Shown in pieces: positions 18,572 through 27,207 of a stretch of 64,000 nucleotides of DNA. Origin of the DNA: Sulfurimonas denitrificans DSM 1251 (GTDB lineage: Bacteria; Campylobacterota; Campylobacteria; Campylobacterales; Sulfurimonadaceae); assembly GCF_000012965.1 (NCBI RefSeq), contig NC_007575.1, positions 1,674,001-1,738,000 of the forward strand. Reading direction: 5' to 3'. The notes under the pieces were generated by a model. The model searched no databases. It was not told where the DNA came from and saw nothing but the letters and a program-made list of their open reading frames with translations. Positions within the stretch are counted from its first letter, which is position 1. Every line of letters starts with the position of its first letter. The translations under genes were made by a program, and so were the position numbers.

Positions 18572-19309
18572 ATTCATTCCACCATTTACTTTTAGCGTTT
18601 CACCTGTTATGTAACTTGAGTGATCAGAGAGTAAAAATGCAGTTGCTTCTGCTATTTCACTAGGATTTCCAAAACGACCCATCGGTATCTTTGATGTAAA
18701 GCTACCTTTAATCTCATCGCTCAACACATCCGTCATCTCTGTTGCTATAAAACCTGGAGTGATGGTGTTGTAACGGATACCGCTAGATGCTGCCTCAAGT
18801 GCAAAACTCTTAGTCATAGCGATAACTCCGCCTTTGCTTGCAGAGTAGTTAGTCTGTCCAGCGTTTCCAGTTTCACCTACAATTGAAGCGATATTTACAA
18901 CTGAGCCAGATTTTTTCTTTCTCATAACTTTCATAGCTTCACGACAACCCACAAAACATGAGAGAAGGTTGGCATTTATAACCGACATAAAATCTTCACT
19001 CTTCATACGGAGTGCTAATTTATCGTTTGTAATTCCTGCATTGTTTACTAGGTAGCTTAGTTCTCCATCACAGTCAACTATAGTTTTTATCGCATCAACA
19101 AATGCTTCTTCAGAGCTTACATCAAAGCCGATAACTGCGGCTCTTCCACCATTTGACTCAATCGCATCTTTTATAGCGTCTGCTTCTGTTGCACCGCTTC
19201 TGTAATTTATCCAAACCTTTAGTCCATAACCAGCTAAAACTTTTGCTATCTCTGCACCTATGCCACGACTAGAACCCGTTACTAAAACGTTTTTTCCACT
19301 AAATTTCAT
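18563..19309 (-). CDS. fabG: 3-oxoacyl-ACP reductase (FabG)
   Basis: 248 aa short-chain dehydrogenase. It reduces 3-oxoacyl-ACP with NADPH in fatty-acid elongation. The NADP site is VTGSSRGIGAEIA; the structural motif is NNAG; the catalytic Ser is in NIASIVGETGN, with Tyr and Lys in YSASKGG. The C-terminus GGMNMA is typical. It follows gpmI by 18 bp on the same strand and lies apart from acpP/fabF. Confidence 0.95.
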   Translation of the reverse strand: MKFSGKNVLVTGSSRGIGAEIAKVLAGYGLKVWINYRSGATEADAIKDAIESNGGRAAVIGFDVSSEEAFVDAIKTIVDCDGELSYLVNNAGITNDKLALRMKSEDFMSVINANLLSCFVGCREAMKVMRKKKSGSVVNIASIVGETGNAGQTNYSASKGGVIAMTKSFALEAASSGIRYNTITPGFIATEMTDVLSDEIKGSFTSKIPMGRFGNPSEIAEATAFLLSDHSSYITGETLKVNGGMNMA

Positions 19310-19327
19310 ACTATTTTTCCTTATTTT

Positions 19328-20803
19328 TTAAACTAAACTATGATCCATCTCTTTGGGAATCTCAAGCCCCATAAGCTTTAAGATAGTTGGCGCTATGTTA
19401 TTGAGTCCACCATCTTCTACTCTGCTTACTCCCTCTGCTTCAACAAAACACCAAACTTTTCCAGCTGTATGATTTGTTAAAATATTTCCATCATCATCTC
19501 TCATCTCTTCACAATTCCCATGATCTGAAGTGATAAGAACTGAGTAATCCATCTCTTTTGCTTTTTGTAAAATCTTGCCAAGTTCGCTATCTACCGTATT
19601 TACTGCAATTTTCGCTGCTTCAAGATTACCAGTATGTCCGACCATATCGCCATTTGCAAAGTTTACAACTATAAAGTCATACGCCTCATCCATGCCCTTT
19701 AGTACAACTTCACCAACCTCTTTTGCGCTCATCTGCGGCTTTTCATCGTAAGTTCTAACATTTGGCGAGGGGATGAGAACTCTTGTCTCATTCTCGTATG
19801 GCTCATCAATGCCACCATTAAAAAAGAATGTTACATGCGCATATTTTTCTGTCTCGGCAGTGTGAAGCTGTCTTAATCCAGCACTAGATATAACCTCACT
19901 GAGAGTGTTTTTTGGCGAATCTTTTTTAAAGAGCACAGGATAAGAGAAGTTTTTGTCATACTCTGTAATAGTTGCTACATGTAGCTTTATATCTGACTTT
20001 TCAAATGAGCTGAAATTACTCTCCCCAATAGCTGTTGTAATCTCACGCATTCTATCACTTCTAAAATTTATCATCAAAACGCTATCATTATCACTCATGC
20101 CATCATATCCATCAAATGCAATTGGCTCTATAAATTCATCCGTCTCATTTTTTGCGTATGAAGCGTCAATATATTCAGATGGATTTAGAGTGGTTTTTGG
20201 CTCTGCCTTTACTATCGCTTCGTACCCTTTTTGCACTCTCTCCCAACGGTTGTCTCTATCCATTGAGTAAAAACGACCAGATACAGTAGCTATCTTTATA
20301 TTTGCGCCTAAGTGTTTTTCAACCTGTGCAAGATACTTTTTTGCAGAAGTTGGAGAGACATCTCTACCATCTGTAATAAGATGTAAAAACACTTCTTTAC
20401 CCTCTTTTGCCGCAATATCTGCAATTCCCATAAAATGATCTATATGTGAATGAACTCCGCCATCGCTCATAAGTCCTATGAGATGAAGTCTGGAAGATTT
20501 TGCCAACAGTTCCCTAAAGGCTTCATTGTCTCTAAATCTATTTTCACTAAGAGAGAGAGAAATTTTTACCAAATCTTGATAAAGTACTCTGCCGCTGCCC
20601 ATGCTCATATGACCTACTTCAGAGTTACCCATCTGCCCCTCAGGAAGTCCAACACTAAGACCATGCGTTTCTATAAAAGAGTGAGGAGTATTTGAAAACA
20701 GCTTGTCGTATGTCGGCTTTTGAGCATTGTAAAATGCGTTATATTCCATCCCAGATGAGTAACCAATACCATCTGTGATGACTAAAATAGCTTTTTTTGC
20801 CAA
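19328..20803 (-). CDS. gpmI: 2,3-bisphosphoglycerate-independent phosphoglycerate mutase
   Basis: 491 aa alkaline-phosphatase-fold enzyme interconverting 3- and 2-phosphoglycerate with two Mn2+ ions. The N-terminus has VITDGIGYSS, the phospho-Ser is in GQMGNSEVGHMSMGSGR, and the metal-binding C-terminal motif is TSDHGNCEEM. The insert with HLITDGRDVSPTSA and SGRFYSMDRDNRWERV is typical. It is read divergently from mraY; the 73-bp gap contains a TATAAT-like box for the opposite gene and little else. Confidence 0.97.
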   Translation of the reverse strand: MAKKAILVITDGIGYSSGMEYNAFYNAQKPTYDKLFSNTPHSFIETHGLSVGLPEGQMGNSEVGHMSMGSGRVLYQDLVKISLSLSENRFRDNEAFRELLAKSSRLHLIGLMSDGGVHSHIDHFMGIADIAAKEGKEVFLHLITDGRDVSPTSAKKYLAQVEKHLGANIKIATVSGRFYSMDRDNRWERVQKGYEAIVKAEPKTTLNPSEYIDASYAKNETDEFIEPIAFDGYDGMSDNDSVLMINFRSDRMREITTAIGESNFSSFEKSDIKLHVATITEYDKNFSYPVLFKKDSPKNTLSEVISSAGLRQLHTAETEKYAHVTFFFNGGIDEPYENETRVLIPSPNVRTYDEKPQMSAKEVGEVVLKGMDEAYDFIVVNFANGDMVGHTGNLEAAKIAVNTVDSELGKILQKAKEMDYSVLITSDHGNCEEMRDDDGNILTNHTAGKVWCFVEAEGVSRVEDGGLNNIAPTILKLMGLEIPKEMDHSLV

Positions 20804-20876
20804 TACATTTCCTTCATAATAAAAGTTTTATGCAATTATACTATAATGTCATTTTTATTTATAAGGACTACCCACT

Positions 20877-21938
20877 TTGCTGTACTGGCTCTCAGAAATA
20901 CTTCATATAAACATACTTGGATACATAACAATACGCGCTGGGATAGCTTTCTTTTTAGCCCTATTTTTTACACTTTTTTTAATGCCTCGCTTTATAAGAT
21001 GGGCACAATCAACCTCTAGCCATCAACCTATTAATGAGTGGGCGCCACAGAGACATCAAGGCAAAGCAAAAACCCCTACTATGGGCGGAATTGTCTTTAT
21101 CTTCGCAACTATTTTAGCTTCACTAATTAGTATAAAATTTTCTAATCTTTATGCAGTTGGTGCAGTTTTAACACTCATATTTTTTTCTATTATTGGTTTT
21201 AAAGATGATATTGCAAAAATTAAAAAAAATGAGAACCTCGCTGGGTTAAAAGCTAAAACAAAGCTAATTTTACAAACTACTTTTGCACTTATAATCTCCA
21301 TATTTTTGTACACTCTCTCTGATTTCAACACCTCTTTATATGTTCCATTTTTAAAAAATCCTCTATTTGATATGGGTATTTTCGCTATCTTTTTTTGGGT
21401 GATTGTGATTATTGCAACATCAAATGCAGTAAACCTTACAGATGGACTTGATGGGCTAGCGACTGTTCCATCTATTACTGCCCTTGCATCTTTTAGCATT
21501 ATAATTTATATAACGGGCAACGTAACTATGAGCTCTTATCTTCTTATGCCAAATATAAACATAGGAGAAGTAGCCATAGTATCAAGTGCGCTGATTGGGG
21601 CTTTAAGCGGATTTTTGTGGTATAACTGCCACCCTGCTGAAGTTTTTATGGGAGATAGCGGTTCTCTTACTATTGGAGCTTTTTTAGGCTATCTTGCGAT
21701 TATCTCAAAGAGTGAGATTTTACTTCTTTTAATAGGCTCTATTTTTGTGATAGAGACGCTATCTGTAATCCTTCAAGTAGGAAGTTATAAACTAAGAAAA
21801 AAAAGAGTCTTTTTAATGGCTCCAATACATCACCATTTTGAGATGAAAAACTGGGCTGAAAATAAGATAATAGTCAGATTTTGGATTATTGCTACGCTAT
21901 CGAATGTTATAGCGCTTATTACTCTAAAGATTCGTTAA
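20877..21938 (+). CDS. mraY: Phospho-N-acetylmuramoyl-pentapeptide transferase
   Basis: 353 aa, about ten membrane helices. It makes lipid I from UDP-MurNAc-pentapeptide and undecaprenyl phosphate at the inner membrane. Diagnostic sequences: [42 protein letters not shown] and [11 protein letters not shown]. The start is TTG at 20877, 9 nt after AAGGA; the downstream protein begins LYWLSEILH as in relatives. Its stop overlaps the murD start by one base (TAATG). Confidence 0.97.
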   Translation: MLYWLSEILHINILGYITIRAGIAFFLALFFTLFLMPRFIRWAQSTSSHQPINEWAPQRHQGKAKTPTMGGIVFIFATILASLISIKFSNLYAVGAVLTLIFFSIIGFKDDIAKIKKNENLAGLKAKTKLILQTTFALIISIFLYTLSDFNTSLYVPFLKNPLFDMGIFAIFFWVIVIIATSNAVNLTDGLDGLATVPSITALASFSIIIYITGNVTMSSYLLMPNINIGEVAIVSSALIGALSGFLWYNCHPAEVFMGDSGSLTIGAFLGYLAIISKSEILLLLIGSIFVIETLSVILQVGSYKLRKKRVFLMAPIHHHFEMKNWAENKIIVRFWIIATLSNVIALITLKIR

Positions 21939-23143
21939 TGCAAAGAGTATCACTGTTTGGTTATGGCAAAACTACAAAAGCGCTCTCAAAACTTTTTAAA
22001 AATCCCATCTTTTATGATGATAAGTGCACAAAACCTTTTATTGATGAAGATGGCTTTAGAGTAAAACCTGCATCTGAATTTAATCCCTCTTACTCTGATT
22101 TAGAGATACCCTCCCCTGGAATTGCACCCTCAAATGCACTTATCAAAAGAGCAAAAAATCTCATTAGTGAGTATGACTGTTTTGCTCATGCAGCGCCACT
22201 TTGCGTTTGGATAAGCGGAACAAACGGAAAAACTACAACTACTCAAATGATGCAACACCTACTCAAAGACAAAGGGTCTCTTGAGGGCGGAAATATAGGA
22301 ACTCCTTTAGCTGATTTGGATCAAAATGCTCAAATTTGGATACTAGAAACTAGCTCATTTACGATTCACTACACAAACAAAGCTTCGCCAAATATCTATG
22401 TTCTTCTCCCTATCACACCAGACCATTTAAGTTGGCATGGAGATATGGATGAGTATGTAAAGGCAAAGCTAAAACCGCTCTCTAAGATGAGAGAAGGTGA
22501 AGTAGCAATCATTCCAAAAGCCTATAAAGATGTAGTGACTTCTTCTGCTTATACTATTTTTTATGAAGATGAGAAAGATTTAGCAAAACACTTTGATATA
22601 GATACAAAAAGAGTGAATTTCAAAGGTGCTTTTTTGATGGACGCACTTTTGGCTATGGCAGTTGATAAGATACTTTTTGACAGAGTTAATTATGAAAAAA
22701 TAAACTCTTTTGTTATAGATCCACATAGGCAAGAAGAGCTTAGCGACATCAAAGGTCGCCTATGGGTAAATGACACAAAAGCGACAAATCTAGATGCAAC
22801 CATTGTAGCCATGAAACGATACAATGATTTTTTTGTTCATCTTATTTTAGGCGGCGATGATAAGGGTGTGGATTTAAATGAGCTTTTTATTTTTCTAAAA
22901 AATTGTAATGTTAAGATTTATAACATCGGCTCAAACAAAGATAAGCTCTCAGATCTTGCAAAAAAGTATGCTGTTGAGTTTGAGCTTTGTAAAAATCTCT
23001 CAGACGCAGTTGCGAAAATTGATAGGAGTCTAAAGAATGGTGAAGTGGCTCTTCTCTCTCCAGCAGCTGCAAGTCTTGATGAGTTCAAATCTTACGCACA
23101 CAGAGGGGATCAATTTAAAGATGCCATCAAAGAGCTAAGATGA
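21938..23143 (+). CDS. murD: UDP-N-acetylmuramoylalanine--D-glutamate ligase
   Basis: 401 aa. It adds D-Glu to UDP-MurNAc-Ala. The ATP loop is GTNGKTTTTQ, followed by EGGNIGTP, ETSSF, PDHLSWHGDMDEYVKAK and VNDTKATNLDATI. The start is taken at the ATG overlapping the mraY stop; the frame is open 19 codons further upstream but inside mraY. It overlaps purN by 4 nt, so mraY-murD-purN are read together. At ~400 aa it is shorter than the E. coli enzyme, mostly in the first domain. Confidence 0.94.
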   Translation: MQRVSLFGYGKTTKALSKLFKNPIFYDDKCTKPFIDEDGFRVKPASEFNPSYSDLEIPSPGIAPSNALIKRAKNLISEYDCFAHAAPLCVWISGTNGKTTTTQMMQHLLKDKGSLEGGNIGTPLADLDQNAQIWILETSSFTIHYTNKASPNIYVLLPITPDHLSWHGDMDEYVKAKLKPLSKMREGEVAIIPKAYKDVVTSSAYTIFYEDEKDLAKHFDIDTKRVNFKGAFLMDALLAMAVDKILFDRVNYEKINSFVIDPHRQEELSDIKGRLWVNDTKATNLDATIVAMKRYNDFFVHLILGGDDKGVDLNELFIFLKNCNVKIYNIGSNKDKLSDLAKKYAVEFELCKNLSDAVAKIDRSLKNGEVALLSPAAASLDEFKSYAHRGDQFKDAIKELR

Positions 23144-23697
23144 AGAGAGTAGCAATCCTTGCTTCATACAATGGAAGCGGTTTTGATGCGCTACATGTAG
23201 CGCTTAAAAATGGTGAACTCTCTATAGAAATCCCATTAGTTATATCAAATAACAGTAGCGCCAAAGTCTTAAAAAATGCTATAAATTACGGCATTGACAA
23301 TTTTGTTGTTAACTCGAAAACAGACCAAAATCCAGATGAAAAAATAGAAGAGCTATTAAATGAGTATCAATGCGAATATCTATTTCTATCTGGTTATATG
23401 AAAAAAGTCGGTATCAATATCTCAAAAAATTTCAAAGTTATAAACTCACACCCCGCCCTACTTCCAAATTATGGCGGCAAGGGAATGTATGGCCGATTTG
23501 TACATGAAGCTGTTATAAAAAACAGTGAAAAAACCAGCGGTGTAACTATTCATGAAGTGAATGAAAATTATGACGAGGGAAAGATTATTTTACAAAAAGA
23601 GCTTATATTAGATAAAGATGAAAGTGTTGACTCACTAGAAAAAAAAATTAAAGAACTTGAACAAATTACAATAGTAGAAGCATTTAAAAACATCTAA
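23140..23697 (+). CDS. purN: Phosphoribosylglycinamide formyltransferase
   Basis: 185 aa. It formylates GAR with 10-formyl-THF in purine synthesis. The N-terminus (VAILASYNGSGFDAL), SGYMKKVG and the catalytic stretch NSHPALLPNYGGKGMYG with Asn and His, then SGVTIHEVNENYDEG with the catalytic Asp, all fit. It is slightly shorter than the E. coli enzyme (~212 aa). It overlaps murD by 4 nt and ends 58 bp before tRNA-Phe. Confidence 0.92.
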   Translation: MKRVAILASYNGSGFDALHVALKNGELSIEIPLVISNNSSAKVLKNAINYGIDNFVVNSKTDQNPDEKIEELLNEYQCEYLFLSGYMKKVGINISKNFKVINSHPALLPNYGGKGMYGRFVHEAVIKNSEKTSGVTIHEVNENYDEGKIILQKELILDKDESVDSLEKKIKELEQITIVEAFKNI

Positions 23698-23754
23698 ACT
23701 CATTTGTAAGCTAACTTTCAGCCCCCCTTAGATAAAATCACGCTCTTAAAAGAT

Positions 23755-23830
23755 GGCCAATTAGCTCAGTCGGTAGAGCAAATGACTGAAAATCATTGTG
23801 TCCTTGGTTCGATTCCGAGATTGGCCACCA
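23755..23830 (+). tRNA. tRNA-Phe (GAA), copy 1, integration site
   Basis: 76 nt including an encoded CCA. Acceptor stem GGCCAAT pairs with ATTGGCC; D-loop TAGCTCAGTCGGTAGAGC; anticodon loop CTGAAAA (anticodon GAA) on stem AATGA/TCATT; T-arm GGTTCGATTCC. A TAAAAT box lies at 23733-23738, but I see no good -35. From the anticodon stem to just past the CCA, 49 nt are repeated at 42306, so this gene is the left attachment site of the element. Confidence 0.98.
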
Positions 23831-23831
23831 C
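23783..23831 (+). repeat. attL: 49-bp direct repeat, left copy
   Basis: The 3' 48 nt of tRNA-Phe copy 1 plus one base are identical to 42306-42354. Integration into the 3' part of a tRNA, leaving the gene whole, is the usual habit of tyrosine integrases. The intact integrase lies next to the other copy. Confidence 0.93.
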
Positions 23832-23900
23832 TTTAAAACCCCAAAAATATGAGGTTTCAGAGGCTTTTAAAAAGTTCTTTAAGTTTTGTTAAAAAACTTT

Positions 23901-23921
23901 TTTTACTACAATTTTACTACA
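23901..23921 (+). repeat. Paired TTTTACTACA sites, left end
   Basis: TTTTACTACA occurs twice, 11 bp apart, 70 bp inside attL. The same 10-mer occurs twice, 12 bp apart, near the other end (42157-42178). Such paired short repeats inside both ends are what arm-type integrase binding sites look like. Binding itself is inferred. Confidence 0.5.
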
Positions 23922-23923
23922 GC

Positions 23924-23952
23924 TTGATTTTTACTGCTAAAATGGATAAAAT
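23924..23952 (+). promoter_or_regulatory. Sigma-70-type promoter of tRNA-Phe copy 2
   Basis: TTGATT (23924) and TAAAAT (23947) are separated by exactly 17 bp, and the second box ends 13 bp before the tRNA. This suggests the second tRNA gene is expressed. Confidence 0.65.
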
Positions 23953-23965
23953 TCAAACAATTTAT

Positions 23966-24041
23966 GGCTAATTAGCTCAGTCGGTAGAGCAGTTGACTGA
24001 AAATCAACGTGTCCTTGGTTCGATTCCGAGATTAGCCACCA
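23966..24041 (+). tRNA. tRNA-Phe (GAA), copy 2, inside the element
   Basis: 76 nt with encoded CCA. Acceptor GGCTAAT/ATTAGCC, anticodon stem GTTGA/TCAAC, anticodon GAA. D-arm, T-arm and loops equal those of copy 1, but both variable stems differ with pairing kept, so this is a functional, diverged gene and not a decayed duplicate. It has its own promoter and is followed by an integrase remnant. It lies inside the att boundaries, so it is either element-borne or left over from an earlier integration. Confidence 0.97.
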
Positions 24042-24096
24042 CTTCATAATCTCTAAAATACGAACTTTAAACTACTTTTAACCAACACTTTAAGAT

Positions 24097-24549
24097 ATGT
24101 TTCTTTTAAGAGGACGCAGGAGCAATGAAGTGAGAACTCTTCACTTTGAGGATATTGATTTTGAAAACAAACTCTATACAGTAAGAGACAAAAACAACAA
24201 AACCCGTAAAAATATGACTTATATGTTAGACGATGAACTCATAGAACATCTTGAAATTATAAGAGAAAGTAAAGGCTTAATTTTTAAGTCACCGATAACA
24301 GGTGAAAAATTAACAGCTATTCCAAAAAAGCTATGGGCTCGAATACAGGAAGAAGTCGGTATTAAAATGCGCATTCATGATTTTAGGCATCTACTAGGCT
24401 TTACGCTTGTAAATAATAATGTACCGTTAGAGTATATATCCAAAGCTTTGGGACACTCTAAAATAACTACCACGCAAAGATACTCAAATCAAAAAGAGTT
24501 AATGGCAAAAGAAGCTGTTGATGTGTTTTTGGGGATTGTTAAAAAATGA
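24097..24549 (+). pseudogene. Tyrosine recombinase remnant, catalytic domain only
   Basis: 150 codons covering only the C-terminal catalytic domain: the first Arg in GRRSNEVRTL, a basic hairpin NKTRKNM, HDFRH (HxxR), LGHSKITTTQ and the Tyr in RYSN. The core-binding half is missing; an in-frame stop lies just before the ATG at 24097. It starts 55 bp after tRNA-Phe copy 2, the usual place for an integrase of an element in that tRNA. It is not closely similar to the intact integrase at 40292. Probably the relic of an older element. Confidence 0.85.
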
Positions 24550-24645
24550 AGATTAGGGGGCAAAAAAAAGGCTAGAGGTTAATTACTCTCTTGAGCTATG
24601 AAAAAGTCAATTATCAACTACCTTTGTAGTATCATTTTGCATTTG

Positions 24646-24815
24646 TCTCTTTGCTCTTAAAAAAAATCCCCGCTCTTGAACTCTATCGAAAAACACTGGC
24701 TACTTCAATAACCTTTCAAATGTTCAAAGCATGTGAATTTTAACCGAGTTCGGACGAGGTGGTCGGCAAAGCCGAAATATTCATGTGCGAAAATGTATTT
24801 GTGTCTTTGGCTCTT
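24646..24815. repeat. RNA-like structured repeat, copy 1
   Basis: This ~170-bp unit occurs again at 25518. Shared blocks: TCTCTTTGCTCTTAAAAA at the left, a 46-bp identical core (24718-24763), then AATATTCAT and GCGAAAATGT, then GCTCTT. GCATGTGAAT (24729) can pair with ATTCATGTGC (24779) as a 10-bp RNA stem with two G-U pairs; inside it are CCG-AGTT-CGG and the hairpin CGGC-AAA-GCCG (24764-24774). The strand that is active is unknown. No gene is seen in 24550-24889 apart from this unit; a short CTAC-CTTT-GTAG hairpin lies at its left. Confidence 0.7.
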
Positions 24816-24889
24816 GCCCCGTTTTTTTATTTAACTTTTTTGGATTATTAAGAGAGAGAATAAGTAGTTATAAGAGGGTAAAATCCCTC

Positions 24890-25072
24890 TTAAGAAAGTT
24901 TTTTGAGGAAGTTTGTAGCTGTTTTTCTATGAACTCCAGCTTCTTGCGCTAGAGAGTGAGGGTTAATATCTTTTCCATATAGTCTTAAAATATTAATCGC
25001 CATTTGACATTTAGAGTTTGCTTTTGAAGATCTTGCTTTTGTAGCTTTAGCAGCTGCATCTGTTCTTGTCAT
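24890..25072 (-). CDS. Small helix-turn-helix DNA-binding protein
   Basis: 60 aa. The start at 25072 has AGGAG 6 nt upstream and is preferred over an ATG eight codons earlier. The basic N-terminus (MTRTDAAAKATKARSSKANSK) precedes a helix-turn-helix-like segment (INPHSLAQEAGVHRKTATNFLKKL). It lies at the left end of the leftward transfer-gene run, between the two structured repeats. A role in regulating the run or in binding the repeats is possible but not shown. Confidence 0.6.
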   Translation of the reverse strand: MTRTDAAAKATKARSSKANSKCQMAINILRLYGKDINPHSLAQEAGVHRKTATNFLKKLS

Positions 25073-25120
25073 TATATACTCCTTTTGAGTGTACACTTCT
25101 GTTAAGTGAAATGTACAGTG

Positions 25121-25459
25121 CTAATCATCCACTTTTTTTTCATCTGGGAAAAGCTCTTTTCCTTTAAAAAGATAATATCCAGCTCTTGCTATTAACTCAA
25201 GAGAAGATAAAGCAACTATCACAAAAAATGTTAACAGTAGTAAGATACCTAATATTGAAAATATTTCTGCACCGCCCCACATCAAAAATATTGATAATAT
25301 CGGGAATATGATATATATTGAGAACTTCAAAGCTTTTTTTGCAAATTCTGATTTAAAATGATATGAGTTTTCCTTGATAACAGTAGTTCCGCAATGCGGA
25401 CACTGCATTGCATTTGTTGATATCTTTTTTCCACATTCGTGACACATAATTAACGCCAT
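25121..25459 (-). CDS. Zinc-ribbon membrane protein
   Basis: 112 aa. The first 25 residues form a zinc ribbon with two CxxC pairs (MCHECGKK and QCPHCG). Two hydrophobic helices follow (~45-65 and ~68-92), then a short charged tail ending DEKKVDD. Such zinc_ribbon_2-plus-TM proteins are common and mostly uncharacterised. Upstream on its strand lies structured repeat copy 2, which would be in its 5' region. Confidence 0.6.
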   Translation of the reverse strand: MALIMCHECGKKISTNAMQCPHCGTTVIKENSYHFKSEFAKKALKFSIYIIFPILSIFLMWGGAEIFSILGILLLLTFFVIVALSSLELIARAGYYLFKGKELFPDEKKVDD

Positions 25460-25517
25460 TATTTTTCCTTTATGTTTTTGTGAAAGAAGCAGCTTGAGCC
25501 GCCTCTTTTTTTCTCGC

Positions 25518-25690
25518 TCTCTTTGCTCTTAAAAACCCTCGCTCTGAAATTTTAAATAAAAAAACGAACTGCGTATATGATGCTAGAAATGTTCAAAGCA
25601 TGTGAATTTTAACCGAGTTCGGACGAGGTGGTTTTGAACTCGTTCAAAAAATATTCATTTGCGAAAATGTGTTTGCGTTCACTCGCTCTT
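25518..25690. repeat. RNA-like structured repeat, copy 2
   Basis: Second copy of the unit at 24646, same orientation, with the 46-bp identical core at 25587-25632. Where copy 1 has CGGC-AAA-GCCG, this copy has TTTTGAA-CTCG-TTCAAAA (25632-25649): unrelated sequence, but again a perfect hairpin. The outer stem GCATGTGAAT/ATTCATTTGC is kept with one mismatch. The unit touches the coupling-protein stop codon at 25689. It fills most of the 229-bp gap to the zinc-ribbon gene. Confidence 0.7.
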
Positions 25691-27197
25691 AAGATGCTTG
25701 AGCCGCTTGCATTGTTGCACTTGCACCGTTTGACTTTTTGTTTTTGGTCTTTTGATACTCTTCGTTCTGCCATCTGTAGAAATCGTCCACTTTTGTATCA
25801 TAGATAAAATCTTTGTGTATCATAGGATAATCCACATAATCACTTTTACCGACATAGAGTGCGCCGCTCTCCGGTAGATATGTCACATGATGAAAATTAG
25901 CAGATAGTTTATCCATCTCCGACCAGTCTAATATATTTGACTCTTTTGTGGTTTCGCTTTGGTGGTTGTTTACTGTTTTGTAAATACCATATTCCCATTT
26001 ACCTATTTTTTTATCCAAAATCTCTCTTGTGCTAATATCTTGAACAGAAAATATCATTAAACCAAAACATGTTGAAATTAGCAGATCTCTTTCTTCTTCA
26101 TCTGATGGTAGCTTTTGAAGAGCAGAAAGAATTGCAGAGCCTTTTGAGCGTGTCATAGTGTGCAGAATCTTTCTCGCTTCCATTATTAAATTTATTGATA
26201 GGTACTCATCGAGCAAAAACGCCGTGATTGATTTTGAAACAACATACTCCGGTTGTGATGCTTGATGCATCGCAACGCAAGCAGTAAAACCTGTAAAAAG
26301 TGGGTTCAAGCTGATTCTATATGTATTTTTCATCAACATCCAAATTTTACTTTGATGTTTTCTCTCGTACCAGTCGCTAATTGTAAAGCTTTTTTTGCCT
26401 TGCTCTATTAAAAAAGCCGTCATTTGAAGAGGCTCTAATATGAGTTTCATAGTGGATGCTACATCTTTTGCACTCTTTTGATTTCCTGTTTCAATCTCTT
26501 TAAACATGTACTCAAGCTCTGCTAGAAAAACTTTCCATTTTTCTTTTGGGTCTTGAATATCAATAGTTAGCTTTGCGATTTGTGAGTATCTTTCTCTTGC
26601 AGAACTGCTGAAAAAACTTTCATCTTTTGTGGCTTCATTAAGAGCGTTTACGATATAAAACTCTATTATAGGTATGGGTTCTGACATCAAATCCCAGCAT
26701 GACCCTCTTTCATCAAAAGGATTTAAAATAAAGTCCTTTCGCTTGTTGTAAAACTTAGTCAACATATCGCCTTTTTGCTCATTCACGAGCATTCTGTCGT
26801 AAAAATCGTTATCTATCCAATTCATAAGAGTAGTGGTTTTGCCGCCTTTCATCGGAGCTATGAGAAGAAAACTCTCAACAAAAGACAAAGCTGGGATATG
26901 AATTTGAGCAGGTTTAAAAAATGGGAATTTTAATGGCGATAGCTCTCTTTTAAATCTATCGCTAAAAACAAAATTATCAAGCTTTATATTATTTTTTGCA
27001 CTCTTTTTAAATCTGTTTTTTAAATTGGTGTTGTTCCACCAAAAGTTACCTTTCAATCTTTTTGAGGGATTTGGAAAACTGCTATCCGAGAACGGATGCC
27101 AATTTATGCCCTCGATATCAAATCGTTTTTTTTCGTAATACCACATTAGTGTCAATATTGGCACTAATATATACATCGCAAATTCAAACATATTCAT
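25689..27197 (-). CDS. Type IV coupling protein (TraD/TrwB family)
   Basis: 502 aa. One N-terminal membrane helix (MNMFEFAMYILVPILTLMWYY), then a RecA/FtsK-type ATPase. Walker A is IAPMKGGKTTTL, with Ala in place of the first Gly; the downstream ILNPFDERGSCWDLM is the conserved NPFD.R..WD block of TrwB/TraD; Walker B is AFLLDEYLS. Coupling proteins bring the relaxase-DNA complex to the mating pore. It follows the relaxase gene by 10 bp. It is shorter than E. coli TraD because the C-terminal tail is minimal. Confidence 0.88.
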   Translation of the reverse strand: MNMFEFAMYILVPILTLMWYYEKKRFDIEGINWHPFSDSSFPNPSKRLKGNFWWNNTNLKNRFKKSAKNNIKLDNFVFSDRFKRELSPLKFPFFKPAQIHIPALSFVESFLLIAPMKGGKTTTLMNWIDNDFYDRMLVNEQKGDMLTKFYNKRKDFILNPFDERGSCWDLMSEPIPIIEFYIVNALNEATKDESFFSSSARERYSQIAKLTIDIQDPKEKWKVFLAELEYMFKEIETGNQKSAKDVASTMKLILEPLQMTAFLIEQGKKSFTISDWYERKHQSKIWMLMKNTYRISLNPLFTGFTACVAMHQASQPEYVVSKSITAFLLDEYLSINLIMEARKILHTMTRSKGSAILSALQKLPSDEEERDLLISTCFGLMIFSVQDISTREILDKKIGKWEYGIYKTVNNHQSETTKESNILDWSEMDKLSANFHHVTYLPESGALYVGKSDYVDYPMIHKDFIYDTKVDDFYRWQNEEYQKTKNKKSNGASATMQAAQAS

Positions 27198-27207
27198 AAT
27201 TTACCCC

